Source: Micromonospora pisi
Lineage (GTDB): Bacteria; Actinomycetota; Actinomycetes; Mycobacteriales; Micromonosporaceae
NCBI RefSeq assembly: GCF_003633685.1
Contig: NZ_RBKT01000001.1
Location: 8,060,001-8,124,000 of the forward strand
Direction of reading: 5' to 3'
DNA length: 64,000 bases
The translations under genes were made by a program, and so were the position numbers. Positions 44,371 to 53,507 of this stretch are shown here, in pieces. Positions within the stretch are counted from its first letter, which is position 1, and each line of letters starts with the position of its first letter. The notes beneath the pieces are model-generated. The model was not told where the DNA came from and ran no database searches. It worked only from the letters and a program-made list of their open reading frames with translations.

Positions 44371-44451
44371 GCCGTCTGCCCGGCATCGCCCAGCTGAGGA
44401 ATCGGCCACAGTTCACCCGGAGTAGGCGTACGGGTCCGAACCGCGCTTGCG

Positions 44452-45177
44452 ATGATCAGGGGACTTGCCGCTCCTACCCGGGAGGACGTCCTGACTGGCT
44501 CGCACCCCGCCGCCGTGCTCTTCGACATGGACGGCACGCTCGTCGACAGCGAGCGGATCTGGGAGATCGCCCTGCACGAGTTGGCCGCGCACTACGGCGG
44601 GACCCTCTCGGCGCCGGCCCGGCGCGCCATGGTCGGCTCCAGCATGGCCACCTCCATGGCGATCATGCACGCCGACCTCGGCCAGGAGTGGCGGGACGCG
44701 GCCTACGGCGCGGCCTGGCTGGAGAAGCGGGTGGCCGAGTTGTTCGTCGACGGGTTGCCCTGGCGTCCGGGCGCGCTCGGCCTGCTGCAACTGGTCCGGG
44801 CCGCCGGCATCCCGACCGCCCTGGTCACCTCCACCGGCCGGCAACTCGTCGAGATCGCGCTGGAGACGCTCGGCCGGGACAGTTTCGACGTGGTCGTCTG
44901 CGGCGACGAGGTGACGGCCCCCAAACCCGATCCGGAGCCGTACCTGACGGCGGCACGGTTGCTCGGCGCACCGATCGAGCGGTGCGTGGCGATCGAGGAT
45001 TCACCCACAGGGGTGGCGAGCGCGGTGGCCGCAGGTGCTGCCGTACTCGCGGTGCCGAGCGAGGTTCCGCTCGACCCGGCGGAGGGCGTACACCTGTTGG
45101 AGAGCCTGACCGGCGCGGACCTGGCGTTGCTCGCCCGCCTGGTGGCCGGACTGGATCTGCCGACGCCACCTGCCTGA
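44452..45177 (+). CDS. HAD-family hydrolase (beta-phosphoglucomutase-like subgroup)
   Basis: A 241-residue phosphatase or phosphomutase. Motif I is AAVLFDMDGTLVDSERIWEI with the nucleophile Asp, motif II is ALVTSTGR, motif III the Lys in VTAPKPDPEPYL, and motif IV CVAIEDSPTGVASAVAAG. A helical cap lies between I and II. In other actinobacteria a HAD gene sits just after metH; here 10 kb separates them. The ATG at 44452 lacks a clear ribosome site, and a later start is possible. Confidence 0.9.
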   Translation: MIRGLAAPTREDVLTGSHPAAVLFDMDGTLVDSERIWEIALHELAAHYGGTLSAPARRAMVGSSMATSMAIMHADLGQEWRDAAYGAAWLEKRVAELFVDGLPWRPGALGLLQLVRAAGIPTALVTSTGRQLVEIALETLGRDSFDVVVCGDEVTAPKPDPEPYLTAARLLGAPIERCVAIEDSPTGVASAVAAGAAVLAVPSEVPLDPAEGVHLLESLTGADLALLARLVAGLDLPTPPA

Positions 45178-45458
45178 GCCGTGGCCCCCGAGAGGGCACC
45201 CGCCCGCTGTGCGCGGCCCTGGTCGGGGTTGGTGTAGCGGGCGCGCATGGCGGGGCTGGCGGCCGGCCCGGCGGTGAAGGCGTCGACGAGGATCATGCTG
45301 CGTTGCTCCGGTACGAGACGGGCGTTGCCCCACGCCGCCATGGCGACGATGACCGGTCGCGGCGACCGACCGAGCTCCTTGGACGAGGCGGTCACGCCGC
45401 ACCGTAAGGGCGGCGTCGCGTACGACGCCGCCCTTACACCCCCGTCCCCCCGGAGCGG
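45178..45458. other. gap between converging HAD and ABC permease genes
   Basis: No gene is called. The minus strand has an open frame (45178-45395) with protein-like composition but it runs on into the HAD gene. A strong hairpin occupies 45404-45437. Confidence 0.4.
45404..45437. terminator. 15-bp perfect hairpin
   Basis: GTAAGGGCGGCGTCG and its complement flank CGTA. It begins 22 bases beyond the stop of the leftward ABC permease gene and could also stop rightward transcription from the HAD gene. Confidence 0.75.
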
Positions 45459-48011
45459 CTATTCGTGCGCGATCGCGCCCAGGACGTTGATCCGGGCGGC
45501 CCGGATCGCCGGCAGCACCGCCGCGACCACGCCGACCACCGCGGCAAGGCCGATCAGGACGCCCAGCTGGGCCCAGGGCAGCACCAGGTCGGTGATGCCC
45601 TCGTCCCGCAGCGCCCGGACCACGGCGGCGCCGAGACCGGCGCCGACCGCCATGCCGAGCAACGCCCCGAAGACCGAGATCACTACGGCCTCGACGGTCA
45701 CCATCCACATGGTCCGTGCCCGGTTGAGTCCGATCGCCCGGAGCAGCCCCAGTTCACGGGTCCGCTCCAGCACCGACAGCGCCAGCGTGTTCACGATCCC
45801 GAGTACGGCGATCAGGATCGCCAGCGCCAACAGGATCTGGATCATGGTGAGCAGCATGTCGAACTGCCCGGTCTGCTGTTCGATGAAGGTCGCCCGGTCG
45901 GCGACCGACACCTCCGGGCTGTCCGCGAGCAGCGCCTCGACCTGCGGGAGTACCTGGCCGACCGAGGTGCCCGGGTCGAGTTGCAGGTAACCCTGCGACG
46001 GCCGGGGGATGGCGAAGTCCTTCGTCGCCGCCTGCGGCAGCAGGAATCCGCTGTACAGCTCCGATTCGCTGTAGATGCCACGCACCGTATAGGTGTGCGC
46101 CTCACCCCGCGACAACTGCACCGGGACCGTCGAGCCCACACTCAGACCCATGTCACGGGCCGTGCTCGCGTCAACCAGGACCTGGTCCGGGCCGAGTCCG
46201 TCGATGCTGCCGGCGGTCGGTTTCACCCCGTATATGTCGACCATCGCCGGTACGTCGTTCGTCGCGTTGACCCACTCCCGTACACCGTTGACCACGGCCA
46301 GGTCGCCCCAGAAGCCGGCGACGGCCTTGACGCCGGGCAGTTCGGTCGCCCGCTCCAGCACCGTCGGGTCGAAGGTCGGCGGCCTGGGCCCGGACTGCGC
46401 CCCGGAGATCACCAGGTCGGCGCTGATGGTCTCCTCGGCCAGGCCGGCGATGCTCGACTTGGCCGAGTCCAGGATGATGGTCACTCCGGTGACCAGCGCG
46501 ATGCCGATCATCAGGGCAGCCGCGGTGATCGCGGTCCGTCGCGGATTACGTCCCGAGTTGAGCCGACCGAGCTTGCCCGGTACGGACCAGGAGAAGATCC
46601 GGCCGAGCAGCGACACCACCGGACGACTGATCATCGGGGTCAGCAGTGCCACGCCGATGAACGCGAGCAGCACCCCACCGAGGATGGTGCCGAGCACGTT
46701 GTCGCCGGCCGCGCCGGTCAACCCCAGGGCCAGCAGGCCGGCGCCGAGCACGGAGACGACCGCGCCGGACACGGTGAGGCGGGTGAGCGGACGGTCCGGG
46801 GTGGCCACGTCCTGCATCGCCGCGATCGGCGGGATCCGGGACGCGCGTAGTGCGGGGATCAACGCGGCGATCACCGTGATCAGGATGCCGACCGCGAAGG
46901 AGCTGATCACCGCCACCGGTGGTACGCCCACGCCGGCCAGTTCCAGGCCGCCGCCGAACTGCCCGAAGACGTACGCCAGCAGCGCGCCGACCCCGATCCC
47001 GGCGCCCAGGCCGAGGGCCGAGGCGACCAGGCCGATCGCCACCGCCTCGACCAGAACCGAACGGACCACCTGCCGGCCGCTGGCGCCGATCGCCCGCATC
47101 AGCGCCAGCTCGCGGGTGCGCTGGGCCACGATGATCGAGAAGGTGTTGAGAATCAGGAACGTGCCGACCAGCAGCGCCACCCCGGCGAAGCCGAGCAGGA
47201 TCTGGTTGAAGAAGGCGAGTCCCTCCTTCAACCCGGCCGCCGAGTCGGCGGAGAGCTGTTCACCGGTCTTCACCTCGTACCCGTCACCGACCGCGGCGGC
47301 GACCCGGTCACGCAGGGCGGCCTGGGAAACGCCGTCCTGGGCGCGAACGCTGATGTTGGTGTAGACGTCCCGGGCACCGAGCATGAGCTGCTGGGCGACC
47401 GGGTTGGTGAACGCCACCTCGTTGACACCGCCGAGGCTGTCCCGGTCACCGCTGTAGCCGAAGACGCCGACCAGGGTGAACTCCTGCTTCGGAGCCAGGT
47501 CGACCAGGACTGCGACCCGGTCGCCGACCTTGACCTTGGCCGCCTTGGCCAGCCCGGCGTTGATCACGATCTCGGTGTCGGCGGTCGGCGCGCGCCCCTC
47601 ACGCAGCTTCAGCAGCTCGTTCTCGCCGGTCCAGTTCTCGCCCAGTTGTGGCGGGCCGAAGGAGGTGACCACCTTGCCGTTGCTGCCGATCAGGCGCGCC
47701 CCGTCGGTGGCGACTACGCCGGTCGCGTCGGCGACGCCGGGCACCTTCCGTACGGTCTCCAGTGCGGCGGCGGGCAGCGGTGCGGCGATCTGCTCGCCCT
47801 CGAACTCGCTCAACGCCACCTTCGGCTTGGCCGCCACGTTCACGTCCGTGGTGGCGTACGCGTCGCTGAACACCGAGTCGAAGGAACGTCCGAGGGTGTC
47901 GGTCAGGACGAACGAGCCGGCGACGAACATGACGCCCAGCACCACCGCCAGTCCGGAGAGGACCAGCCGTACCTTCCGGGCCAGCAGGCTCTTCAGGGTT
48001 GCGCGCAGCAT
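45459..48011 (-). CDS. MacB/FtsX-type ABC transporter permease (system 1)
   Basis: An 850-residue membrane protein with two repeated FtsX units. After one N-terminal helix (LVLSGLAVVLGVMFVAGSFV) comes a large extracellular domain (to about 260), then helices starting FFNQILLGFAGVALLVGTFL. The pattern repeats after about 480 (AITAAALMIGIALVTGVTII) with a second external domain and the closing four-helix FtsX block (ILLALAILIAVLGIVNTLAL, ERTRELGLLRAIGLNRART). Such proteins move lipids, peptides or cell-envelope signals mechanically rather than importing solutes. Its ATG overlaps the ATPase stop by one base. The substrate cannot be predicted. Confidence 0.92.
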   Translation of the reverse strand: MLRATLKSLLARKVRLVLSGLAVVLGVMFVAGSFVLTDTLGRSFDSVFSDAYATTDVNVAAKPKVALSEFEGEQIAAPLPAAALETVRKVPGVADATGVVATDGARLIGSNGKVVTSFGPPQLGENWTGENELLKLREGRAPTADTEIVINAGLAKAAKVKVGDRVAVLVDLAPKQEFTLVGVFGYSGDRDSLGGVNEVAFTNPVAQQLMLGARDVYTNISVRAQDGVSQAALRDRVAAAVGDGYEVKTGEQLSADSAAGLKEGLAFFNQILLGFAGVALLVGTFLILNTFSIIVAQRTRELALMRAIGASGRQVVRSVLVEAVAIGLVASALGLGAGIGVGALLAYVFGQFGGGLELAGVGVPPVAVISSFAVGILITVIAALIPALRASRIPPIAAMQDVATPDRPLTRLTVSGAVVSVLGAGLLALGLTGAAGDNVLGTILGGVLLAFIGVALLTPMISRPVVSLLGRIFSWSVPGKLGRLNSGRNPRRTAITAAALMIGIALVTGVTIILDSAKSSIAGLAEETISADLVISGAQSGPRPPTFDPTVLERATELPGVKAVAGFWGDLAVVNGVREWVNATNDVPAMVDIYGVKPTAGSIDGLGPDQVLVDASTARDMGLSVGSTVPVQLSRGEAHTYTVRGIYSESELYSGFLLPQAATKDFAIPRPSQGYLQLDPGTSVGQVLPQVEALLADSPEVSVADRATFIEQQTGQFDMLLTMIQILLALAILIAVLGIVNTLALSVLERTRELGLLRAIGLNRARTMWMVTVEAVVISVFGALLGMAVGAGLGAAVVRALRDEGITDLVLPWAQLGVLIGLAAVVGVVAAVLPAIRAARINVLGAIAHE

Positions 48012-48778
48012 CAGTTCTCCGCCTCGGCGAGCACGTCGATCCGCTTCATGGTGTCCAGCACGGTCTCCGGAGTCGGCTCGAACAGCTCCGAGACGATGGC
48101 GCCGTCGGCGAGGAAGATGACGCGGTCGGCGTAGCTGGCGGCGACGGGGTCGTGGGTGACCATGACGATGGTTTGGTGGTGGTTGCGGACGCTGTCGCGG
48201 AGGAAGGTGAGGACTTCGGCGCCGGCGCGGGAGTCGAGGTTGCCGGTGGGTTCGTCGGCGAAGATGACGTCGGGTCGGGCGACGAGGGCGCGGGCGCAGG
48301 CGACGCGTTGTTGTTGGCCGCCGGAGAGTTGGTTGGGTCGGTGGTGGAGGCGGTCGGCGAGGCCGACGGTTTTGATGACTGTCTGGTACCAGTCGGGGTC
48401 TGGTTTGCGTCCGGCGATGGAGAGGGGGAGGAGGATGTTTTCTTCTGCGGTGAGGGTGGGGAGGAGGTTGAATTGTTGGAAGATGAAGCCGACTTTGTCG
48501 CGGCGGAGTTTGGTGAGTCCGTTGTCGTTGAGTCCGGTGACGGTGGTGTTGCCGATGTGGATGGTGCCGCGGGTGACGGAGTCGAGTCCGGCGAGGCAGT
48601 GCATGAGGGTTGATTTGCCGGATCCGCTGGGTCCCATGATGGCGGTGTAGCGGCTTTGTTCGAATTCGGCGGTGACGCCGCGGAGTGCGATGACCTGTGC
48701 TTCGCCGCTGCCGTATACCTTCCATACGTCACTGGCACGCGCCGCCGCCTGCGTATTCTGGTCTATCGTCGCGGTCAC
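48011..48778 (-). CDS. MacB/LolD-type ABC transporter ATPase (system 1)
   Basis: A 255-residue ATPase: Walker A MGPSGSGKSTLMHCL, Q-loop FIFQQFNLLP, signature LSGGQQQRVACARAL, Walker B VIFADEPTGNLDS and the His switch MVTHDP. It powers the adjoining permease. Most of the gene (48093-48751) is nearly identical to the second ATPase gene and uses codons such as CAA, GAA and CCC that the permease genes avoid, while the 3' end uses normal host codons. The gene is therefore a mosaic. The GTG has GGAGAA upstream. Confidence 0.95.
   Translation of the reverse strand: MTATIDQNTQAAARASDVWKVYGSGEAQVIALRGVTAEFEQSRYTAIMGPSGSGKSTLMHCLAGLDSVTRGTIHIGNTTVTGLNDNGLTKLRRDKVGFIFQQFNLLPTLTAEENILLPLSIAGRKPDPDWYQTVIKTVGLADRLHHRPNQLSGGQQQRVACARALVARPDVIFADEPTGNLDSRAGAEVLTFLRDSVRNHHQTIVMVTHDPVAASYADRVIFLADGAIVSELFEPTPETVLDTMKRIDVLAEAEN
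48093..48751 (-). repeat. 659-bp duplicated block, copy in ATPase 1
   Basis: Matches 51762-52420 base for base except one position (48287 versus 51956, a synonymous change). Flanking sequence on either side is unrelated at once, even within the same genes. Confidence 0.93.
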
Positions 48779-49059
48779 TCGAATTCTCCTTCAAAGGAAA
48801 GTCGTTCGGCCGGGCACCTGGTCCGGCTGGCAGTTTCCATCTTCGGTGCCGTCGTCGCCCGACTCGTCCGTCCGCAGGTGGAGGCGAAGCGGATATTTCG
48901 CTGCGGGTCGGCCCGGATGTCCACTCAGGGTTGCCCCTGACTGCTAGCGGCCGAGGGCAGTCGCCATTCGGATTTTTCCGCATGAACGCGTTCCGTGTGG
49001 CGATTTGCCCGGATCGTCGGTGTCGATCCCACCCCGGGCCGGAGTCGGCCGCCGAAAAA
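48779..49059. other. intergenic region upstream of ABC system 1
   Basis: Should hold the promoter for the leftward system 1 operon. I see no gene and no clear inverted repeat in it. Confidence 0.4.
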
Positions 49060-49099
49060 GACGGTGCGGGGTGGGTACCCGCGCCCACCCCGCACCGTC
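49060..49099 (-). terminator. intrinsic terminator of ABC system 2
   Basis: Perfect 16-bp stem (GACGGTGCGGGGTGGG with its complement), 8-base loop, and on the minus strand a run of five T directly after the stem. It begins 17 bases past the permease stop. A classical Rho-independent terminator, rare in this window. Confidence 0.9.
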
Positions 49100-49115
49100 C
49101 CGCCGGTTGTGCCGA

Positions 49116-51674
49116 CTACTCGTACGAGATCGCGTCCAGGACGTTGAGCCGGGACGCCCGCCACGCCGGCCACCACGCGGCCACCACCCCGGCCAGAGCC
49201 GCGGCGACCACGAAGCCGATGAGCTGCCCGTACGGCAACGCGACCATGGTGATCGCCTCCGCGTTGCGCATGACCTCGGTGACCGTGACCCCGAGCGCCA
49301 CCCCGAGCCCGACCCCGAGCAGGCAGCCGAAGACCGCCATCAGCAGCGACTCCACCCGGACCATCCGCCGGACCTGCCGGCGGTTCATGCCTACCGCGCG
49401 GAGCAGACCCAGTTCCCGGGTCCGTTCGTAGATGCTCAGCACCAGGGTGTTCACGATGCCGAGGAACGCCACCAGGACGGCGAGCGCCAGCAGTACGTAG
49501 AAGATCGCCAACAACTGGTCCACCGCCGCGGTCTGCTGGCCGATGAAGGTTGCCTGGTCGACGACGCTGACCAGCGGATAGTCGGACATGAGCGTCTCGA
49601 TCTGGCGGGTCACCGCCGACACGTCGGCCCCGTCGGACACCTGGACGAAGCCCTGCAGGGCCAGCGGCCCGGCGAGATACCGCACCTGTGAGTCGGAGAC
49701 GAGTACGCCGCTGGCCACCGGTGTGCGCTGGTAGATCCCGGCAACCGTGTACGTCCGGGCGCCACCGACCGGCATCTCGACCACGAAGGTGCTGCCGACC
49801 CGCCAGCCGTTGGTCTCCGCCGTGCCGTCGTCGACGACCGCGTCGTTCTCCCCGGTCGGGGTCAGGGTGCCGGACTGTTCCTCGAGCGCGAACATCGCCC
49901 TGGCGGCGGGCAGGTCGGTGGCCTGGAGGAACGAGTTTGCCTGACCCCCCACGGTCACCACCGCCGCGTGCATCGAGACGGTCCTCGTCACCCCGGGAAT
50001 CCGGCTCGCCTGCTCCAGCCGCGCCGGGTCGAAGCCCTCCCGTCCGCTCGGCGGCGCGACCAGGGTGGTGGTGACGATGACGGCGGCACTGAGGTTGTTC
50101 TCCACCAGGTCGGTCACGCTGGCCTTCAGTGAGGCACCGATCACGCTGACCGCGCTGACCAGGGTCACGCCGACCATCAGCGCCGCGGCCGTCACCGCCG
50201 TACGGCGCGGATTGCGCAGGGTGTTGCGCCGACCGATCCCGGTTGCCGTGCCCCAGCTCACCAGCCGGCCGAGCGTGCCGGCCACGGGGCGGGTGAGTGC
50301 CGGCGAGAGCAGCGCCACCCCGACCACCGCGAGCAGTACGCCGACACCGAGTGCGATCGCGGTCAGCCCGTCCACCCCGACCAGCCCGACGGTGAGCAGC
50401 AGCGCGCTGATCAGCGTGATCACACCACCGGTGATGGTCAGGCCGCGGAGGGACTTGTCCGGTCGGACCACCTCCCGCATCGCGGCGATCGGTGGCACCC
50501 CGGCGGCACGGACCGCCGGGACCAGCGCGGCGATCACCGTCATCACCACACCCACCAGGTACGACACACCGACGGCGAGGCCGCTGATGGTGAGTCCACC
50601 CTCCGGCAGTGGGAAGCCGAAGGCGGCGACGAGCGACTGGAGGCCGGCCGCCACTCCGATCCCGGCGGCCAGACCGAGGGTGGACGCGATCAGCCCGACC
50701 ACCACCGCCTCGACCAGTACGCTGCCGGTCACCTGACCCCAGCTGGCGCCGAGGGCGCGCAGCAGTGCCAGTTCCCGGGACCGTTGGGCGATGATGATGT
50801 TGAAAGTGTTGAAGATCAGGAACATCCCGACCAGGAGCGCGATCAGGGCGAAGCCGAGGAAGAACCAGTTCACGAAGGTGAGCAGCTGCTTCAGGGCTGA
50901 GGCCTGCTGTTCGGCCGCCTCCTCTCCGGTGATGGCCTCGAAGCCGGTTGGCACGGCCGTGCCGACGCGTTCCTTCAACGTCTGGTGGGACACCCCCGAG
51001 TCCGCCTGGAGTTGGGCGGCGCCGAAGACCCCGGTACGTCCGTAGAAGAGGCGCTGGGCCTCCGGCACGGTGAAACCGATCATGGTCTCGCCGCCGAGCG
51101 TCGCCCGCCCGCCGGAATACTCGAGCAGGCCGACCACGGTCCACTCGGAACTGCTCGCGCTCCGGGGCACGTAGATCTTGATCCGCTCACCGATCTGGTG
51201 ACCGGTCTGCTCGGCGGTGTAACGGGTGAGCGTCACCTCGTTGTCGGTCTGGGCAGCTCGGCCCTCGACCACCTGGAGCAGACCGTCGGCGACGAAGTCG
51301 TCGGCGCCCAGTCCCACCCCGAGATGCGGTGCCCCGGGCGGCAGGGCCTTGCCGTCTTCCTTCCGGAACGGGGTAAGGCCCTCCGAACTGGCATCACCGA
51401 CGACCGCGCGGACTCCGTCAACGGCCGCCAACCGGCCCAGGTCGGCATCGGTCAACAAGGGCGGGTTCGGGTCCTCCCCGGCGGCGTCGGTCACCTGCAC
51501 CTGGACCGCGACGTCCTTGTTGATGGTCTGGAACAGCTGCTCGAACCGGCCACCGAGGCTGTCGGTGAGGACGAACGCGCTGGCCACGAACATCACACCG
51601 AGGATGATGGCGAAACCGGAGAGGACCAGCCGGAGCTTGCGCGAGAGCAGGCTCTTCAGCGTGGCGCGCAGCAT
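49116..51674 (-). CDS. MacB/FtsX-type ABC transporter permease (system 2)
   Basis: An 852-residue paralogue of the system 1 permease. The start (MLRATLKSLLSRKLRLVLSG) is nearly the same, then the first external domain differs strongly (QTINKDVAVQVQVTDAAGED). Helical blocks include NWFFLGFALIALLVGMFLIF and FYVLLALAVLVAFLGIVNTL. The divergence of external domains suggests different cargo or signals for the two systems. Its ATG overlaps the ATPase stop by one base. It ends in a T-run terminator. Confidence 0.92.
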   Translation of the reverse strand: MLRATLKSLLSRKLRLVLSGFAIILGVMFVASAFVLTDSLGGRFEQLFQTINKDVAVQVQVTDAAGEDPNPPLLTDADLGRLAAVDGVRAVVGDASSEGLTPFRKEDGKALPPGAPHLGVGLGADDFVADGLLQVVEGRAAQTDNEVTLTRYTAEQTGHQIGERIKIYVPRSASSSEWTVVGLLEYSGGRATLGGETMIGFTVPEAQRLFYGRTGVFGAAQLQADSGVSHQTLKERVGTAVPTGFEAITGEEAAEQQASALKQLLTFVNWFFLGFALIALLVGMFLIFNTFNIIIAQRSRELALLRALGASWGQVTGSVLVEAVVVGLIASTLGLAAGIGVAAGLQSLVAAFGFPLPEGGLTISGLAVGVSYLVGVVMTVIAALVPAVRAAGVPPIAAMREVVRPDKSLRGLTITGGVITLISALLLTVGLVGVDGLTAIALGVGVLLAVVGVALLSPALTRPVAGTLGRLVSWGTATGIGRRNTLRNPRRTAVTAAALMVGVTLVSAVSVIGASLKASVTDLVENNLSAAVIVTTTLVAPPSGREGFDPARLEQASRIPGVTRTVSMHAAVVTVGGQANSFLQATDLPAARAMFALEEQSGTLTPTGENDAVVDDGTAETNGWRVGSTFVVEMPVGGARTYTVAGIYQRTPVASGVLVSDSQVRYLAGPLALQGFVQVSDGADVSAVTRQIETLMSDYPLVSVVDQATFIGQQTAAVDQLLAIFYVLLALAVLVAFLGIVNTLVLSIYERTRELGLLRAVGMNRRQVRRMVRVESLLMAVFGCLLGVGLGVALGVTVTEVMRNAEAITMVALPYGQLIGFVVAAALAGVVAAWWPAWRASRLNVLDAISYE

Positions 51675-52450
51675 CAGGCCACCTCGGGCTGGTGCGCCAG
51701 CACGTCCAGGTGCTTGAGCGTGTCCAGCACCGCCTCGGCGGTGGGATCGGTCAACTCGTCCACGATGGCGCCGTCGGCGAGGAAGATGACGCGGTCGGCG
51801 TAGCTGGCGGCGACGGGGTCGTGGGTGACCATGACGATGGTTTGGTGGTGGTTGCGGACGCTGTCGCGGAGGAAGGTGAGGACTTCGGCGCCGGCGCGGG
51901 AGTCGAGGTTGCCGGTGGGTTCGTCGGCGAAGATGACGTCGGGTCGGGCGACGAGTGCGCGGGCGCAGGCGACGCGTTGTTGTTGGCCGCCGGAGAGTTG
52001 GTTGGGTCGGTGGTGGAGGCGGTCGGCGAGGCCGACGGTTTTGATGACTGTCTGGTACCAGTCGGGGTCTGGTTTGCGTCCGGCGATGGAGAGGGGGAGG
52101 AGGATGTTTTCTTCTGCGGTGAGGGTGGGGAGGAGGTTGAATTGTTGGAAGATGAAGCCGACTTTGTCGCGGCGGAGTTTGGTGAGTCCGTTGTCGTTGA
52201 GTCCGGTGACGGTGGTGTTGCCGATGTGGATGGTGCCGCGGGTGACGGAGTCGAGTCCGGCGAGGCAGTGCATGAGGGTTGATTTGCCGGATCCGCTGGG
52301 TCCCATGATGGCGGTGTAGCGGCTTTGTTCGAATTCGGCGGTGACGCCGCGGAGTGCGATGACCTGTGCTTCGCCGCTGCCGTATACCTTCCATACGTCA
52401 CTGGCACGCGCCGCCGCCTGAGCGCTGGCTGCGGGTATTGTCCCCGTCAC
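51674..52450 (-). CDS. MacB/LolD-type ABC transporter ATPase (system 2)
   Basis: A 258-residue ATPase with all motifs as in system 1; the proteins are identical across the shared block and differ only at about 22 N-terminal and 25 C-terminal residues (here ending DVLAHQPEVA). GTG at 52450 is chosen for the GAGGGAGA just before it. The gene lies downstream of the two-component system on the same strand, so that pair may control it. Confidence 0.95.
   Translation of the reverse strand: MTGTIPAASAQAAARASDVWKVYGSGEAQVIALRGVTAEFEQSRYTAIMGPSGSGKSTLMHCLAGLDSVTRGTIHIGNTTVTGLNDNGLTKLRRDKVGFIFQQFNLLPTLTAEENILLPLSIAGRKPDPDWYQTVIKTVGLADRLHHRPNQLSGGQQQRVACARALVARPDVIFADEPTGNLDSRAGAEVLTFLRDSVRNHHQTIVMVTHDPVAASYADRVIFLADGAIVDELTDPTAEAVLDTLKHLDVLAHQPEVA
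51762..52420 (-). repeat. 659-bp duplicated block, copy in ATPase 2
   Basis: Second copy of the block, offset by 3,669 bp and in the same orientation. The two copies flank the system 2 permease, so recombination between them could delete it. Confidence 0.93.
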
Positions 52451-52633
52451 GATCTCTCCCTCGGTCGATGACGGCGTTCGCCGTCCTACCGTTACGCTAG
52501 GTGGCCGTGGCAATCCGGTCATCCTGCGCGCGGAGGGTTTCGGGGTGCGATCCGGCGTACCGCCGGCTCCGACCGCAGGAGGGTCGGCGCCGTCCCTGGG
52601 ACGTACGACTCACGGGGGAGCGACAGGGGAACG

Positions 52634-53353
52634 TCAGCCGCCCGGCCGGACCAGCCCCGATTCGTACGCGAACACCACGGCCTGCACCCGGTCACGTAGG
52701 CAGAGTTTGGTCAGTACGTGTCCGACATGCGTCTTGATCGTCGTCTCACTGATCGACAGGGCCCGTGCTATCTCCGCGTTGGACAGTCCCCGGGCGATGT
52801 GCACCAGCACCTCCCGCTCCCGCTCGGTCAGCACGTCGAGCGCCTTCGGCTGGGTCGACGAGGGGTCAGGCAACAGGTCGGCGAAGCGGTCGAGCAGTCG
52901 CTTGAGGATCCGCGGCGCGACCACCGCCTCCCCGGCGGCGACGGTACGGATGGCGCTGACCAGATCCTCTGCGGGCACATCCTTGGCCAGGAACCCGCTC
53001 GCCCCCGCCCGCAACGCGCCCACCACGTACTCGTCGAGGTCGAAGGTGGTCAGGATGAGTACGCGTACCGGCAGCCGGGCATCGACGATGGCCCGGGTCG
53101 CGGCCACTCCGTCCATCCGGGGCATCCGGATGTCCATCAGCACCACGTCGGGCAGCAACCGCCGGGCGAGTTCGACCGCCTCCGACCCGTCGCCGGCCTC
53201 GCCCACGATGTCGAGGTCCTGCTCCTCGCTGAGCACCATCCGGAACCCGGTACGCAACAGCGGCTGGTCGTCGGCGAGCAGGATCCGTACCGGACGGGCA
53301 CCCCGCGCACGGTCCACCCAGGCCGCACCGGTGACCTCACTTCGTTCGGTCAC
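52634..53353 (-). CDS. NarL/LuxR-type response regulator
   Basis: A 239-residue regulator with a receiver domain (RILLADDQPLLRTGFRMVLS, phospho-acceptor D74 in VVLMDIRMPRMDG, TTFDLDEYV, and K in FLAKDVP) and a C-terminal LuxR helix-turn-helix (LTEREREVLVHIARGLSNAE, ISETTIKTHVGHVLTKL). Its first eight codons (MTERSEVT) come from the 77-bp tandem repeat. The start GTG overlaps the TGA of a mini reading frame. It is expected to be phosphorylated by the kinase encoded upstream and may control the ABC system 2 genes. Confidence 0.94.
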   Translation of the reverse strand: MTERSEVTGAAWVDRARGARPVRILLADDQPLLRTGFRMVLSEEQDLDIVGEAGDGSEAVELARRLLPDVVLMDIRMPRMDGVAATRAIVDARLPVRVLILTTFDLDEYVVGALRAGASGFLAKDVPAEDLVSAIRTVAAGEAVVAPRILKRLLDRFADLLPDPSSTQPKALDVLTEREREVLVHIARGLSNAEIARALSISETTIKTHVGHVLTKLCLRDRVQAVVFAYESGLVRPGG

Positions 53354-53430
53354 GCCGTCTCCTCGCTGCGCTCGTCATCGTCGTGACCTGGGTGGCTGTG
53401 CCGGTTGGTGACCTCACTTCGTTCGGTCAC
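53350..53430 (-). CDS. 26-residue mini frame B in the kinase-regulator junction
   Basis: GTG at 53430 to TGA at 53350. The product starts VTERSEVTNRHSHPGHDDDE and ends RSEETA. Its TGA overlaps the regulator GTG and its GTG overlaps the TGA of the preceding mini frame. It probably matters as a coupling device, if at all. Confidence 0.4.
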   Translation of the reverse strand: MTERSEVTNRHSHPGHDDDERSEETA

Positions 53431-53507
53431 GCCGTCTCCTCGCTGCGCTCGTCATCGTCGTGACCTGGGTGGCTGTGCCGGTTGGTGACCTCACTTCGTT
53501 CGGTCAC
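53427..53507 (-). CDS. 26-residue mini frame A in the kinase-regulator junction
   Basis: Identical product to mini frame B. Its GTG at 53507 overlaps the kinase TGA as GTGA, and its own TGA overlaps the next GTG. Created by the 77-bp duplication. Confidence 0.4.
   Translation of the reverse strand: MTERSEVTNRHSHPGHDDDERSEETA

Noticed and set aside
45178-45395. Minus-strand frame with protein-like composition between the HAD and ABC genes
   Set aside because: It has no ribosome site, runs on into the HAD gene in antisense, and I recognise no family; a degraded gene is possible but unsupported.
45459-48725. A continuous frame joining a +1 reading of ATPase 1 to its permease, suggesting a programmed frameshift fusion
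   Set aside because: The +1 reading inside the ATPase block is Arg/His/Pro-rich nonsense that stays open because of the C-rich codons. The permease has its own ATG overlapping the ATPase stop. The same thing occurs by chance at the second copy.
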